Shown: positions 1-8,644 of the stretch, in pieces
Position numbering within the stretch: position 1 is the stretch's first letter
Layout: the number at the start of each line of letters is the position of its first letter
Origin: Puniceicoccaceae bacterium
GTDB lineage: Bacteria > Verrucomicrobiota > Verrucomicrobiia > Opitutales > Coraliomargaritaceae
Assembly (NCBI GenBank): GCA_007117865.1
Contig: SKFT01000041.1
Coordinates: forward strand, 1 to 42,279
Direction: 5' to 3'
Length of the DNA: 42,279 bases
The notes under the pieces: generated by a model
What the model saw: the letters and a program-made list of their open reading frames with translations, nothing else
Told to the model about the DNA's origin: nothing
Database searches by the model: none
Program-made: the position numbers and the translations under genes

Positions 1-102
1 AAGAGCACCGAGGAGGCGGATGCCTTTTGGCGGATTGTGCCGAATGGGTTGGAATTGCCAGAGCTGGAGAAAAAGGACGGCCGGTTTGTGGCGAAGGGGT
101 AG
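1..102 (+). CDS. 3' end of an unidentified protein
   Basis: Frame 1 is open from the window edge to a TAG at 100-102 and encodes the last 33 residues of a protein, ending in GRFVAKG. The peptide is charged, has no transmembrane stretch and contains no motif I recognise. It converges on the minus-strand EPS operon, whose last stop lies 8 bp away. The missing 5' part prevents any functional call. The reading frame and stop fit a real gene tail, but this rests only on the open frame and on the tight packing against the next gene. Confidence 0.5.
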   Translation, partial: KSTEEADAFWRIVPNGLELPELEKKDGRFVAKG

Positions 103-110
103 GTTTTTTG

Positions 111-461
111 CTAATGGGCGTGTAGGGGTAATCCTTTAATCAAATTCTTTACATTATTGGCAACCAGCAAGCCCATGCTGATGGCGGTTAGCAACCAGGC
201 AGGACTTAGTGCAAGGATTAGAAAAGCACCGCGCAAAGGGTCCACCTTGAAAAGCAGTATTAGGCCACGCGCGGTTAACACAGCTAGTCCCAGTAAATAT
301 ACCCCCAGTAAGGGGTAATAAAAATCCAGCACAAAATGCCTAAGCCCGACAGGATAACCACCTGAATTGAGCCAAAAGGCAGGTGTCTCCTTAAGAGCGG
401 TTAGCGCACATATGGCGATTGCGACAATGAAACAACTTAGACCTAGGAAAATTGCCTGCAT
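111..461 (-). CDS. Small hypothetical inner-membrane protein at the end of the EPS export operon
   Basis: A protein of about 116 residues with three clear hydrophobic segments: residues about 3-22 (IFLGLSCFIVAIAICALTAL), about 48-70 and about 77-99. It should be an integral membrane protein. I do not recognise the family. I chose the ATG at 461, four bases after the flippase stop. The ORF track extends to a TTG at 479 that would overlap the flippase by 14 bp, and neither start has a strong Shine-Dalgarno. As last gene of the operon behind Wzx- and Wzy-like genes it may assist polysaccharide assembly, but that is inference from position only. Confidence 0.6.
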   Translation of the reverse strand: MQAIFLGLSCFIVAIAICALTALKETPAFWLNSGGYPVGLRHFVLDFYYPLLGVYLLGLAVLTARGLILLFKVDPLRGAFLILALSPAWLLTAISMGLLVANNVKNLIKGLPLHAH

Positions 462-465
462 AAAA

Positions 466-2010
466 TTATCGTTTTCCAACCATCAAATCAAGAAGCCGGT
501 TGAGTTTATTAAAATCCAAAGCCCGAAGTTCCGCCAAATCCTCTTTAGCCAGCAGTGGCGCAAATCTCAAGAGTCCTAGCAAAATAAAGCCATAAAGGCC
601 ACCTGCCGCGAATAAATTGAGAAAGGTATGACCTGGCAGCAAAAGCCAAACTATCGCTGCGGTAGAACCGCAGGCAAAAAGGAAACGCAGTAGAAAAGCG
701 AGAGGAAAATGAAAGCCACCCAAAATTGAACGAATCAGTCGTAATCGCAAAGGGAAGGTCAGCAGAAATGTCAATACAACAGCTGCCAAGGCACCCGGGA
801 TTCCATAGGTTGGTATCAGCAGCCAGTCCAGTGCGATATTTACTGCAACGCGAAAGTATAGTAGTGGTAAGAACTCTTTAACTTTTTCCTTGGCACCGAT
901 GGCCATGGAAAGCGGCATGGCGATCAGTGGAAGTAAATGAATGGCACAGAATGAAGAGGCAATCCAACCCGCGTCACGCATCTCATCGCCATAGAAAAGA
1001 ACCACCGCCGCGGGTGAAAAGAATACGCCGAAGGCCGCGACCGGAACGGCAAGCAGGATAAGAACCTTGTAAAGGTTACTGACCATTCGCGGCAGACAAT
1101 CCGGATCTTTGACAAACGCTTCTGCCACACCACTGGCAAAAAGGGTCTGTAGGGCCATTGGAATGAAAGTGATGACCAACATCGTCGATGAGTATCCGAG
1201 ATCATAAATCGCTACTGCGGCGGGGCCAAAATAGATACCGAGAAAAAAGGTCTCGGTGTATTTCATCATAAAAGCGCGGCCAATACTACCACCCCAAACA
1301 GCCAATCCCATGTTCAAAACACGCCGTCGACCAATTCCCATTGGAGGGGATCGCCAACGCATGGCCTTTACTGAACGAGACAGGATGACGATTGCCATGG
1401 CTCCGGAAATCGCGATTGAAACCATTTCGACTACAAAAATAGCAAAAATGCTCGCGCCCCCCCGCCACACAAGCCAACCAAGTAAAAGGGCCCAACTGAT
1501 TCCCTGAACAAAGGAAATCAATGCGACCCAACGACCCAAAAAAAGGCTCGTCAAGACATCGTTATACCACGACTTGAATAAAACGAAGCCAACCGATAGG
1601 CACATCAAAGCAATCAGAGGGCCGAAAGAAACATCAAACCAACGTGCAAAGTGGCTTGTTAAAGGGGTGAATAGCGCAATGGCAAATCCCACCAACAGTA
1701 ACTGCACCGCAAGTGTTTTCCAAAGTAAGCGAATGAGTCCGGCACGATTTTTATTAACCACCAACTCCGGCACGAAGCGAAGCAGAACGGCATTCATGCC
1801 CAGACCACAGACTATCATCAATAGGTCAGCGATATTTTTAAGAATCGCAAAAATGCCATATTCGACCTTGCCCAGTGCGCGGACGATCAAAACGGAAATC
1901 AAGAAATAGGCGAAGAAAAGCAGGCATTTCGAGGCAAGGATCCACGGCACAGCCCCCATCGACTCACGTGAGAAAAGAGGCTTTGTTGAGTTATTCTCGG
2001 GAGATGCCAT
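466..2010 (-). CDS. Wzx-like polysaccharide flippase (oligosaccharide transporter family)
   Basis: A 514-residue, very hydrophobic protein with about 12-14 transmembrane segments, as expected for the MATE/MOP-superfamily polysaccharide transporters that flip lipid-linked repeat units across the inner membrane. The N-terminus (ILASKCLLFFAYFLISVLIVRALGKVEYGIFAILKNI) has the typical Wzx opening with a Gly-Xaa-Xaa-Glu-Tyr-Gly element after the first helix. It starts with ATG at 2010, 32 bp downstream of the polymerase gene, and its stop lies four bases before the next ORF. Co-transcription with Wza-, Wzc- and Wzy-like genes supports the role. Substrate specificity cannot be read from the sequence. 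Confidence 0.85.
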   Translation of the reverse strand: MASPENNSTKPLFSRESMGAVPWILASKCLLFFAYFLISVLIVRALGKVEYGIFAILKNIADLLMIVCGLGMNAVLLRFVPELVVNKNRAGLIRLLWKTLAVQLLLVGFAIALFTPLTSHFARWFDVSFGPLIALMCLSVGFVLFKSWYNDVLTSLFLGRWVALISFVQGISWALLLGWLVWRGGASIFAIFVVEMVSIAISGAMAIVILSRSVKAMRWRSPPMGIGRRRVLNMGLAVWGGSIGRAFMMKYTETFFLGIYFGPAAVAIYDLGYSSTMLVITFIPMALQTLFASGVAEAFVKDPDCLPRMVSNLYKVLILLAVPVAAFGVFFSPAAVVLFYGDEMRDAGWIASSFCAIHLLPLIAMPLSMAIGAKEKVKEFLPLLYFRVAVNIALDWLLIPTYGIPGALAAVVLTFLLTFPLRLRLIRSILGGFHFPLAFLLRFLFACGSTAAIVWLLLPGHTFLNLFAAGGLYGFILLGLLRFAPLLAKEDLAELRALDFNKLNRLLDLMVGKR

Positions 2011-2042
2011 AGCCGTTTATCAAGCAGGAGTTGAGAGTTTAA

Positions 2043-3440
2043 CTAAGGGACGATTGGTTCCGATTCGGACTTGTCACGACGGGATTGGTTTTGTTTGAGA
2101 GCAGCAACAATAGCAATTGCAATCATCATTAAAAAGAAGATTGGCGTTTGACGGAAGGATAACTGAACCATCGACTGGACGTGACATACCAAACACAACA
2201 AGGCGGAACCAGTCACAGCGGAGAGGGGCATTCCACGAAGTCGCCAAATGATAAGCGGGGCCGACATGGTAAAAAAACGCAGCCAAAAAAGGACAAAAGC
2301 GATGAGCCCAGGATAACCAGTTTCTCCGAGTGTGAGGAACCAAATATTATGAGCCGGCGTTCCCGGTGGATTATCCGGATCAACGCGGGCGGCATATTGA
2401 TCCCAGGAAAATGCTGAAAAATTGCCCATACCGACGCCAAACAAATGCTCTGAAGCCATCAGTTTAGCCTGATTATTGTAATACATACGATACTCCAGAT
2501 CTCCGGCAGCGTCCTGTTCACCAACAAAACGATTGAGCAGCGTATCGGCAGCAGCGGCCAAAACAAGCACGCCAGCAAAACCACCCAGAAACAATAGAAA
2601 GCCGTTTTTTATGGAAATATTGCGCCACCCGAGAAGAAGAAAAGCGAGACCCAAGCCAATTATCAAGGCTCCCAGCCCTCCCCGTGAAATCGTCATAATC
2701 ACACTAAGCCCTGCAAGGCCCAAGCCCGCACACAACAATCCAACCCGAAAAAAGCGCTTCTCCGCCAGAAGAATAGCAAACATAAAGGTCCCTGACATCG
2801 CCATATAAGTCGCCAGGGAATTGGGATGCTGGAAAGTTGCCTTCACGCGATGAATGCCGTGGATATAACGATCGGTCAAAACGACATATCCCAGATAGAC
2901 GGCGGCAAGCGCAACACCGAGAACAACCGTATCGAGATTTTTAACCTTGCGCAAATAATAGTACAGGGCGAGGAAAAGAAGAAAACCACGTATCCACTTG
3001 CTTGTCTCAAAAAGAGGATAGAGTCGGGTCTCAAAAATATCGTAGGGCAGAAAAAAGGGATGCATTTGCGCCGCCTCAGGCACAACAATCGATGCGGGAG
3101 CAAAAATCCACGACAGGATCCCGGATGCGATCACAACAATAAAAAAAAACGACATGGGCGGGATACCCGGGGCTCGGTATTCATCGCGCCTCAAAAAAAT
3201 CACCCCCAATATCACCAGCGCGCATAAATCACCCAAACTGATTTCAATTCCCTTGGTAAGGGCGAAATAAAACTCACGGGAATAAAAATTAATGGAGGTA
3301 TCATCTGGAATGACGGTGGTAAAGATCAGCAATACGACAACCCCCTTGAGTACTACCGGGAACCGATAGGCAAAAAGAATTCCGACCGGCACGCCAATGA
3401 ACGTAGCCAGAAAAAAGATGACATATTTTAGCTCAGACAT
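2043..3440 (-). CDS. O-antigen polymerase/ligase-like membrane protein (Wzy/WaaL type)
   Basis: A 465-residue protein with about 11-12 predicted transmembrane helices and a large periplasmic loop towards the C-terminal half (about 300-375), the usual shape of the Wzy_C/O-antigen ligase family. The motif HPNSLATYMAM (about 205) followed by a glycine-rich helix pair and a later TPAHNIWFLTLGETGYPGL segment (about 370) match conserved positions of this family. The likely role is polymerising flipped repeat units in the periplasm; ligation to another acceptor is the alternative, since Wzy and WaaL are not separable by eye. The gene lies between the lipoprotein export gene (15 bp gap) and the flippase. 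Confidence 0.85.
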   Translation of the reverse strand: MSELKYVIFFLATFIGVPVGILFAYRFPVVLKGVVVLLIFTTVIPDDTSINFYSREFYFALTKGIEISLGDLCALVILGVIFLRRDEYRAPGIPPMSFFFIVVIASGILSWIFAPASIVVPEAAQMHPFFLPYDIFETRLYPLFETSKWIRGFLLFLALYYYLRKVKNLDTVVLGVALAAVYLGYVVLTDRYIHGIHRVKATFQHPNSLATYMAMSGTFMFAILLAEKRFFRVGLLCAGLGLAGLSVIMTISRGGLGALIIGLGLAFLLLGWRNISIKNGFLLFLGGFAGVLVLAAAADTLLNRFVGEQDAAGDLEYRMYYNNQAKLMASEHLFGVGMGNFSAFSWDQYAARVDPDNPPGTPAHNIWFLTLGETGYPGLIAFVLFWLRFFTMSAPLIIWRLRGMPLSAVTGSALLCLVCHVQSMVQLSFRQTPIFFLMMIAIAIVAALKQNQSRRDKSESEPIVP

Positions 3441-3455
3441 TGCTTGAGAGCAAAC

Positions 3456-4580
3456 TTATGGCTGGGGTAAGTCGGGACGAACCGTTTCCGCATCAGCTCC
3501 CTCGATAAAGCGCACACCCTCGTTTGCCGCGACCGTGTTGGCTGCGGTGGACAGAATGACCTCGACATATCGCTCAAGCCGCTCCCATGGGCTGGTGGGG
3601 ATAAAAAGCACGTCTCCGGGCAACACAGGGATATCCGACTCGCGACCACGGAGAATGGCATCGAGATTAATGACCGCCACGCGCGGATTGGAGAAGCTAC
3701 CCCGCAATAGAAGCATACGTCTAGAATGTGCATTTGGGAGCAAGCCATCCGCCTCGGCAATCGCACCTACGATGCCCTGTCCCTCTCGCCACCCGACAGC
3801 TTTGGGAGTCCCTACCCCACCAAGCACAAGGATTTCGAGGGTGCTTTTGGGCGGTAAAAAAATAAAGTCCTGATCGCGCAGGTAGACATTGAAGCGCATA
3901 TCGCCACGATTAACCAAGGCTTCAAAATCAATGGGAAGGAGGCGACCATCACGTGCTAAAATAGCACGCGAGAGGTCGGCAAGCTCCTCGGTCGTACCAG
4001 TGCCTCCGGCAATCTCAATCCCACCGGCACGGGCGATTCCGTCAATCAGAGTCGTGGGCTGGTTGAGTTGATAAATATTTGGACTATTGACCTTGCCCAG
4101 AATAGTGAACCGGCGACTTTGCGCAGTATGCAAGGAGACTGAAACATCGGGACGGCGATAGTAGGCGCGCAGCGCCTCTGTAAGCTCGCGCGAAAGTTCA
4201 GAAACCGTCTTACCGACTGCCTGAACCGGCGGGGCCAGGTCGTAGTGAACAAAGCCATCGGGCATGACAAAAGTTCGCAGACTGGCGTTGGGGTCATCCT
4301 CGCGGGCATTTAAACGATAGATTACGATCTCATCGCCTGGTCCAAGATGATAAGGACCAGCCGGGGGGAGCAAATCCGCCGGTTGCAAGGGAGGACGGTC
4401 TACCGATTGCCAGGAAAGACCAGCTGGCGATTCGAGGCGCGGATCAAAGGTAACCTCATCAGGCGGGAGTGTTCGGCAAGCCGAGAGGTAAAAAATGGCC
4501 ACACCAATCATCAACGAAGCGAAGAGGCGACCCAAGTGGGAACTAATACGATAAACCGGAGCTTTCATGACGTCATTCAT
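3456..4580 (-). CDS. Wza-type polysaccharide export lipoprotein (OPX), second of a tandem pair
   Basis: A 374-residue outer-membrane polysaccharide export family protein. The N-terminus has a hydrophobic signal ending in a good lipobox (YLSAC, Cys about 34), so it is probably lipidated. A Poly_export domain starts at PYHLGPGDEIVIYRLN (about 75), followed by SLBB-type beta-grasp segments (FTILGKVNSPNIYQL and ILVLGGVGTPKAVGW). It ends in LPGDVLFIPTSPWERLERYVEVILS, where family members enter the outer-membrane helix. The start overlaps the preceding OPX gene by 8 bp (ATGAATGA). A second in-frame ATG (MKAP) at 4568 is an alternative. It is clearly paralogous to the upstream 352-residue protein. 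Confidence 0.88.
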   Translation of the reverse strand: MNDVMKAPVYRISSHLGRLFASLMIGVAIFYLSACRTLPPDEVTFDPRLESPAGLSWQSVDRPPLQPADLLPPAGPYHLGPGDEIVIYRLNAREDDPNASLRTFVMPDGFVHYDLAPPVQAVGKTVSELSRELTEALRAYYRRPDVSVSLHTAQSRRFTILGKVNSPNIYQLNQPTTLIDGIARAGGIEIAGGTGTTEELADLSRAILARDGRLLPIDFEALVNRGDMRFNVYLRDQDFIFLPPKSTLEILVLGGVGTPKAVGWREGQGIVGAIAEADGLLPNAHSRRMLLLRGSFSNPRVAVINLDAILRGRESDIPVLPGDVLFIPTSPWERLERYVEVILSTAANTVAANEGVRFIEGADAETVRPDLPQP

Positions 4581-5631
4581 TATTGCGGCTACCGGGAATT
4601 ACCGGGTCGGAAAAAATAATGGGCGCATTGGCACCTGTCCATGTAGCGGTGGCACTGCGCAGGAACACAGCGACTGCACGATCAAGGATTTCCTCAGGCT
4701 TATACCACGGACGGTTGCTTACAAAAACGACGTCTTTGGGCTCGAGTGGAAAATCCGCACGCGCTCCGCGCAAGATTTCACGCACATTGATAACATGCAC
4801 CTCGGGCGTTTCCATGCTACCCCTAACAACAATAACTCTCTCACGAAAAGCCGACTGGGTGAACCCTTCGCGCTTGGTTATGGCAGCAACAACGGAAGCC
4901 CCGGCAGTAAAACCCTCACGACCGGGATTGGTTACGGCACCGAGCACATAATAATCGTTAGCCAGAGCAGACGCAATCTGGATATAATCGCCAGGGGCGA
5001 GAGCCACGTTCTGGCTCATATCACCCTCCAGCAGTAATTTTGAGAAGTTGACTGGCAAGCGATAGCCATCGCGAATAATAAAACTCCGGTCGAGATCCGC
5101 CAGATCAACATAGCGACCATCGAACAGACCCGATTCAGTACCGCCTGCCCGCGCAATGGCCTCGACTAAAGTGATCGGGCTATCAAGGGCAAATACACCG
5201 GTAAGCCGCACCATGCCAATAATGGTGTAACTGCTACTTGCCAGCTGAATAGGGGTAATGATAATACGCGGATTCCGATATAGCGAAGACATCGCCTCGG
5301 CAATTCGCAGACGAGCTTCCTCAATCGTTAAGCCAGCCACCTCAATATTGGTTGCGGCCAAATAGGAAAGGGTACCGTCAGGGGCAATGGTGACCTGTGG
5401 ACGAGTGAGATTTGGACGGCCGTAAAACTGTATAGAGAGGACATCGCCAGCGCCCAGACGATAAGGTAACTGGCCGTAGGCGGGAGGCAAGTCAATGGAA
5501 TCGGCAGCATCCGAAACAATCGCCGCATTGGGCAAATCGCCCCAAACAGATGTCGATTCTGCTGAAACAGACAGGCACATGCAAACGGATGCACCTACAA
5601 TCGAAGTAAAGAACTGCTTAAAGCTAAACAT
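4573..5631 (-). CDS. Wza-type polysaccharide export protein (OPX), first of a tandem pair
   Basis: A 352-residue protein with a Sec signal peptide (cleavage probably after SVSA, about 24) but no proper lipobox, unlike its downstream partner. Domain order: Poly_export from PYRLGAGDVLSIQFYG (about 55), then SLBB-like segments at YTIIGMVRLTGVFALD and YYVLGAVTNPGREGF, and a C-terminal PLEPKDVVFVSNRPWYKPEEILDRAVAVFLRSA stretch likely to form the membrane or oligomer helix. It shares these landmarks and their spacing with the next gene, indicating an old tandem duplication. It follows the Wzc-like gene by 5 bp. The pair could form a mixed channel or serve separate periplasmic and outer-membrane roles. 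Confidence 0.87.
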   Translation of the reverse strand: MFSFKQFFTSIVGASVCMCLSVSAESTSVWGDLPNAAIVSDAADSIDLPPAYGQLPYRLGAGDVLSIQFYGRPNLTRPQVTIAPDGTLSYLAATNIEVAGLTIEEARLRIAEAMSSLYRNPRIIITPIQLASSSYTIIGMVRLTGVFALDSPITLVEAIARAGGTESGLFDGRYVDLADLDRSFIIRDGYRLPVNFSKLLLEGDMSQNVALAPGDYIQIASALANDYYVLGAVTNPGREGFTAGASVVAAITKREGFTQSAFRERVIVVRGSMETPEVHVINVREILRGARADFPLEPKDVVFVSNRPWYKPEEILDRAVAVFLRSATATWTGANAPIIFSDPVIPGSRNNE

Positions 5632-5636
5632 GCTAA

Positions 5637-7697
5637 TTAGAAGGAAAACCTTGAGCCAAAACCGACAATCCCGCGCAAATTATCATTTTTGCGAAGCAAA
5701 GCCGACTGAACCTGTAGGTCACTTTTACGGCTCTGCCCCAAGGCACAAAGAACGACCAAGTCGGGAGCGGATGCCAACAGGCTGCTATTGGTCTCGTTCA
5801 AAGGTCCTTGCACCAACAACCAAACCTCAGGAAAGCGATTGCGAAACATACTCTCGCGTTGCTGAGGAAGATGCAGTTGTTTGTCAGAAATCTGACAACG
5901 ACACAGATTTGAATTCATTTGCTGCGCGTTAAGGTCGTCAAAATGGGTCGATTCGAAAGCCTCGACCTTTACGATGGCGGAACTGGGCGGGTGAAAAACA
6001 AGCACGTGAGTGTCGAGTGATTCAGCCGCACGAGCGAGAAGATGCCAGAATTGTTTCTCTGCCGGGTGTTTTTGCGGACACCAAAATACCCGAAGTCTGT
6101 TCTGCTCCAACGGACTGATAACATCGGCCCAGAGTTTTTGCGCACGGGCATCCTCTTCATCAGCTGTCAGACGGGACTGTGCTGGCACAATCGCAAGTGA
6201 ACGCGTTCCGAAGATACTGGCAGCCTCGCGCGAAGTCCGCAAGGTGTCATCCAAAAACTCACGCATGGCACCGATGAGCACGCCCAAGCCAAAGAAAGCG
6301 GCACCACCAAAAAAACCCAGAAATACCACCTTGTTAGTACGGGAACCGATGTAAACCTCGCTCTCTCTGGGCAAACGGAAAATGCGGAAATAACCAGGGG
6401 CAAGCTCCTCAAATCCGGCGACTTCCTGAAGCCGATTGTTCAAGGCGTCACGGGCAGCGGCAACGGCCTGAGCCGATTCCATAAGGCGACCCGCCTCAAT
6501 GGCAAGGTCGGGTAAGTCGCGCAATCGCTCCCTTGCTTCAGTTCGTAAAGCCTCAATTTTCTGCTGCTGCAAGAGTAAGGATTTTTGCCGCGACTCAAGT
6601 TCGAGAATCTGCAAATAGAGGGCATTTCCGACATAAGTGCCCGTGAATTCAGAAAAGTCGATATCCTCGGCTGTGATGGTTCGATTGACCCTGCGCCGGA
6701 GGGCCTCGACCCGATCCTTGGCATCCTGAAAAATTGGATTTTGCGGCGTGTAGTATTCTGCCATTTCTTCCAATCGCGCCTCCTCTGCCTTGAGTTCCTC
6801 AAAGCCCGGGCTATGCTTGCGGATTTCATTACGCAACGCAGCCAATTGAAAACCCAAGGCCTCGAGGTCGACACGATTTGATTCAAAATTGGTATTGAGA
6901 GTTGCCAGAGACCGCAGGTAGGCATCAATTTCACGCTCGGCATCGACTACCCCTGATTCCTCGCGCAAAGCGAATATTCCTGAGTTCAGGCGTTGCAATT
7001 CACGCTCCTTGTTTTGCAACTGTTCATTCAAGTGATGACGCAAATCCGTGCTTTCCACAACTTGCAGGGAACTGGTAAACGCGATTGCCTCCTCAGCCCA
7101 AACCGTTGCCAGTTCAGCTGCCTGGCGAGTCGTCAGCGGACCGTAGATAATGATATCGACAAAATCGGTTCGGCGAACTTCCTGGATGTTCACCATGTCC
7201 GCCAAACGCCCGGCGGACATATCCCACTTCAGGCGATCGGCAACCTTTTCAGCAACCTGAGGTGCCGCCAATGCTTGCAGCAAAGTGGCACCCTGAACGC
7301 GCGAAGGCGTATAAGCCGTGCGATTGGCCGCAAAAGCCTCAGGGTTACGCGTTATCAGACGGGCGGAAGCAGTGGCGTAAACATCAAAGACCTTCAGCCC
7401 GGCAAAAATTCCCAGTGCCAATCCAAGTAAACAAAGCGGCAGTGAAATCCACCATCGACGGAGAATACCAAACGGCAAGCGCAACAAGTCGAAACCAAAA
7501 AAAACCGTCTGTGGTAATGGCAGATTGGCAAGTCCAGCAGGATTTTGCTTGATCTCATTCGCCGAGACAGGGGATCTCGCTGAAGATTTTCTGGAGTTAT
7601 CCGGGCGCGGAGGAGGTAAAGCCTGATCGTCTTTGGAAGCAGTCTTAGGTGATTTTTTCTGCCAATCACTGACACGTAATGGCGGATCTTCCTTCAT
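5637..7697 (-). CDS. Wzc/Wzz-like polysaccharide co-polymerase with degenerate C-terminal domain
   Basis: A 686-residue inner-membrane protein. A proline-rich cytoplasmic N-terminus is followed by TM1 (ISLPLCLLGLALGIFAGL, about 85-105), a Wzz domain, a long coiled-coil periplasmic region (about 215-430) and TM2 (VVFLGFFGGAAFFGLGVLIG, about 460). The roughly 200-residue cytoplasmic tail occupies the place of a bacterial tyrosine kinase (BY-kinase) domain, but I see no Walker A (GxxGxGKS/T), no Walker A' and no terminal tyrosine cluster, so it is probably not an active kinase. Start chosen at the ATG at 7697 because it makes an ATGA overlap with the ATPase stop; the ORF track's GTG at 7718 is possible. 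It should control chain length and link polymerase to export. Confidence 0.85.
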   Translation of the reverse strand: MKEDPPLRVSDWQKKSPKTASKDDQALPPPRPDNSRKSSARSPVSANEIKQNPAGLANLPLPQTVFFGFDLLRLPFGILRRWWISLPLCLLGLALGIFAGLKVFDVYATASARLITRNPEAFAANRTAYTPSRVQGATLLQALAAPQVAEKVADRLKWDMSAGRLADMVNIQEVRRTDFVDIIIYGPLTTRQAAELATVWAEEAIAFTSSLQVVESTDLRHHLNEQLQNKERELQRLNSGIFALREESGVVDAEREIDAYLRSLATLNTNFESNRVDLEALGFQLAALRNEIRKHSPGFEELKAEEARLEEMAEYYTPQNPIFQDAKDRVEALRRRVNRTITAEDIDFSEFTGTYVGNALYLQILELESRQKSLLLQQQKIEALRTEARERLRDLPDLAIEAGRLMESAQAVAAARDALNNRLQEVAGFEELAPGYFRIFRLPRESEVYIGSRTNKVVFLGFFGGAAFFGLGVLIGAMREFLDDTLRTSREAASIFGTRSLAIVPAQSRLTADEEDARAQKLWADVISPLEQNRLRVFWCPQKHPAEKQFWHLLARAAESLDTHVLVFHPPSSAIVKVEAFESTHFDDLNAQQMNSNLCRCQISDKQLHLPQQRESMFRNRFPEVWLLVQGPLNETNSSLLASAPDLVVLCALGQSRKSDLQVQSALLRKNDNLRGIVGFGSRFSF

Positions 7698-8557
7698 TGA
7701 GGCAACGCCCTCCCCCACGGCAATGACTGGTGGCGCTGAAGATCGCGGATAACCGATTCGATATCCTTTGCATCCACCTGACTCTTGTTACTGGCGGCAG
7801 CTGAATCCAATGCGAGTTTGGCCAGGCGGTTGATCTCGCGAGGTACGCCGTTGCTAGCAGCAAACAAGGGCTCAATCACAGACTGATCAAACAAATCACC
7901 ACCAGCGTGTCCTGCCACCTGCAAGCGATGACTTAAATAACCCGACAACTCATCCTGTAACAAATTAGGCAAATGGAATCTTAGACTGATACGCTGATCC
8001 AGCGGGGGCAATTTGGCAACTTGAGTCCGTAATTCGGGTTGCCCAATCAAAACAATGGTAATACGGCAATCGGCTTCACCATTAAGATTCGACAAGCGCT
8101 TGAGCGAAGTCAATGTGTGATGATCCAAGTCCTGAGCCTCATCAAAAAGGAAAACCAATTGACGTCCCTGCTGCTTCTGCAAGGCACTCGCGAAATCGCC
8201 AACGGCATCGAACAATCCGGCGTAATCATCTGCATTAGGGATATCCGATGATTCGTAACCGGCTTTTGCAAAGAGTTTGACCATCAAATCGCCAAATGAG
8301 AAGCCGGAGTTTTCGAACTCAACGACGTAATGTCGGCGACGATCCATACGCTCGGTAAACACCTTGCGCGTGATAGACTTACCGGCTCCGATCTCACCGG
8401 TAAGCATTCCAAAATACATCGACTCCTGATCAACAAGATAAATCAAGCGTGCAAGGGCCTCTTCGTGTTCCCTGCTGGCATAGAAAAAACGAGCATCAGT
8501 AACGATTTCAAAAGGCCGCTCGGATAGGCCAAAATGCTGAAGCATAGGATCTGACAT
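7694..8557 (-). CDS. ExeA/GspA-like AAA ATPase associated with EPS assembly
   Basis: A 287-residue AAA+ ATPase starting MSDPMLQHFGLSERPFEI, the typical N-terminus of the ExeA family and of the ATPases found in exosortase/EPS loci. Walker A is GEIGAGKS (about 45), Walker B is LVFLFDEAQDL (about 130), a sensor segment is IVLIGQPEL, and the Arg finger region is LDQRISLRFHL. The ORF track start at 8599 is a TTG; the ATG at 8557 fits the family's N-terminus. Its stop overlaps the Wzc-like gene by 4 bp. Since that Wzc-like protein lacks its own ATP-binding motifs, this ATPase may supply the energy or switch function; that is inference. No exosortase is visible in the window. Confidence 0.85.
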   Translation of the reverse strand: MSDPMLQHFGLSERPFEIVTDARFFYASREHEEALARLIYLVDQESMYFGMLTGEIGAGKSITRKVFTERMDRRRHYVVEFENSGFSFGDLMVKLFAKAGYESSDIPNADDYAGLFDAVGDFASALQKQQGRQLVFLFDEAQDLDHHTLTSLKRLSNLNGEADCRITIVLIGQPELRTQVAKLPPLDQRISLRFHLPNLLQDELSGYLSHRLQVAGHAGGDLFDQSVIEPLFAASNGVPREINRLAKLALDSAAASNKSQVDAKDIESVIRDLQRHQSLPWGRALPQ

Positions 8558-8644
8558 TGGCGATAACCTATCGGCATATGAGACAAGATGACAAGTCAAT
8601 TAGCTTGCCAAGCATAACACGGAACCTTAGTTGGATATAGCATA

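Noticed and set aside
8558-8644. Divergent promoter pair between the AAA ATPase and pyruvyl transferase genes
   Set aside because: A promoter must lie near here, but TTGACT, TTGCCA and TATGCT fragments have no acceptable -35/-10 spacing, and the small palindrome GCTTGCCAAGC is too short to call.
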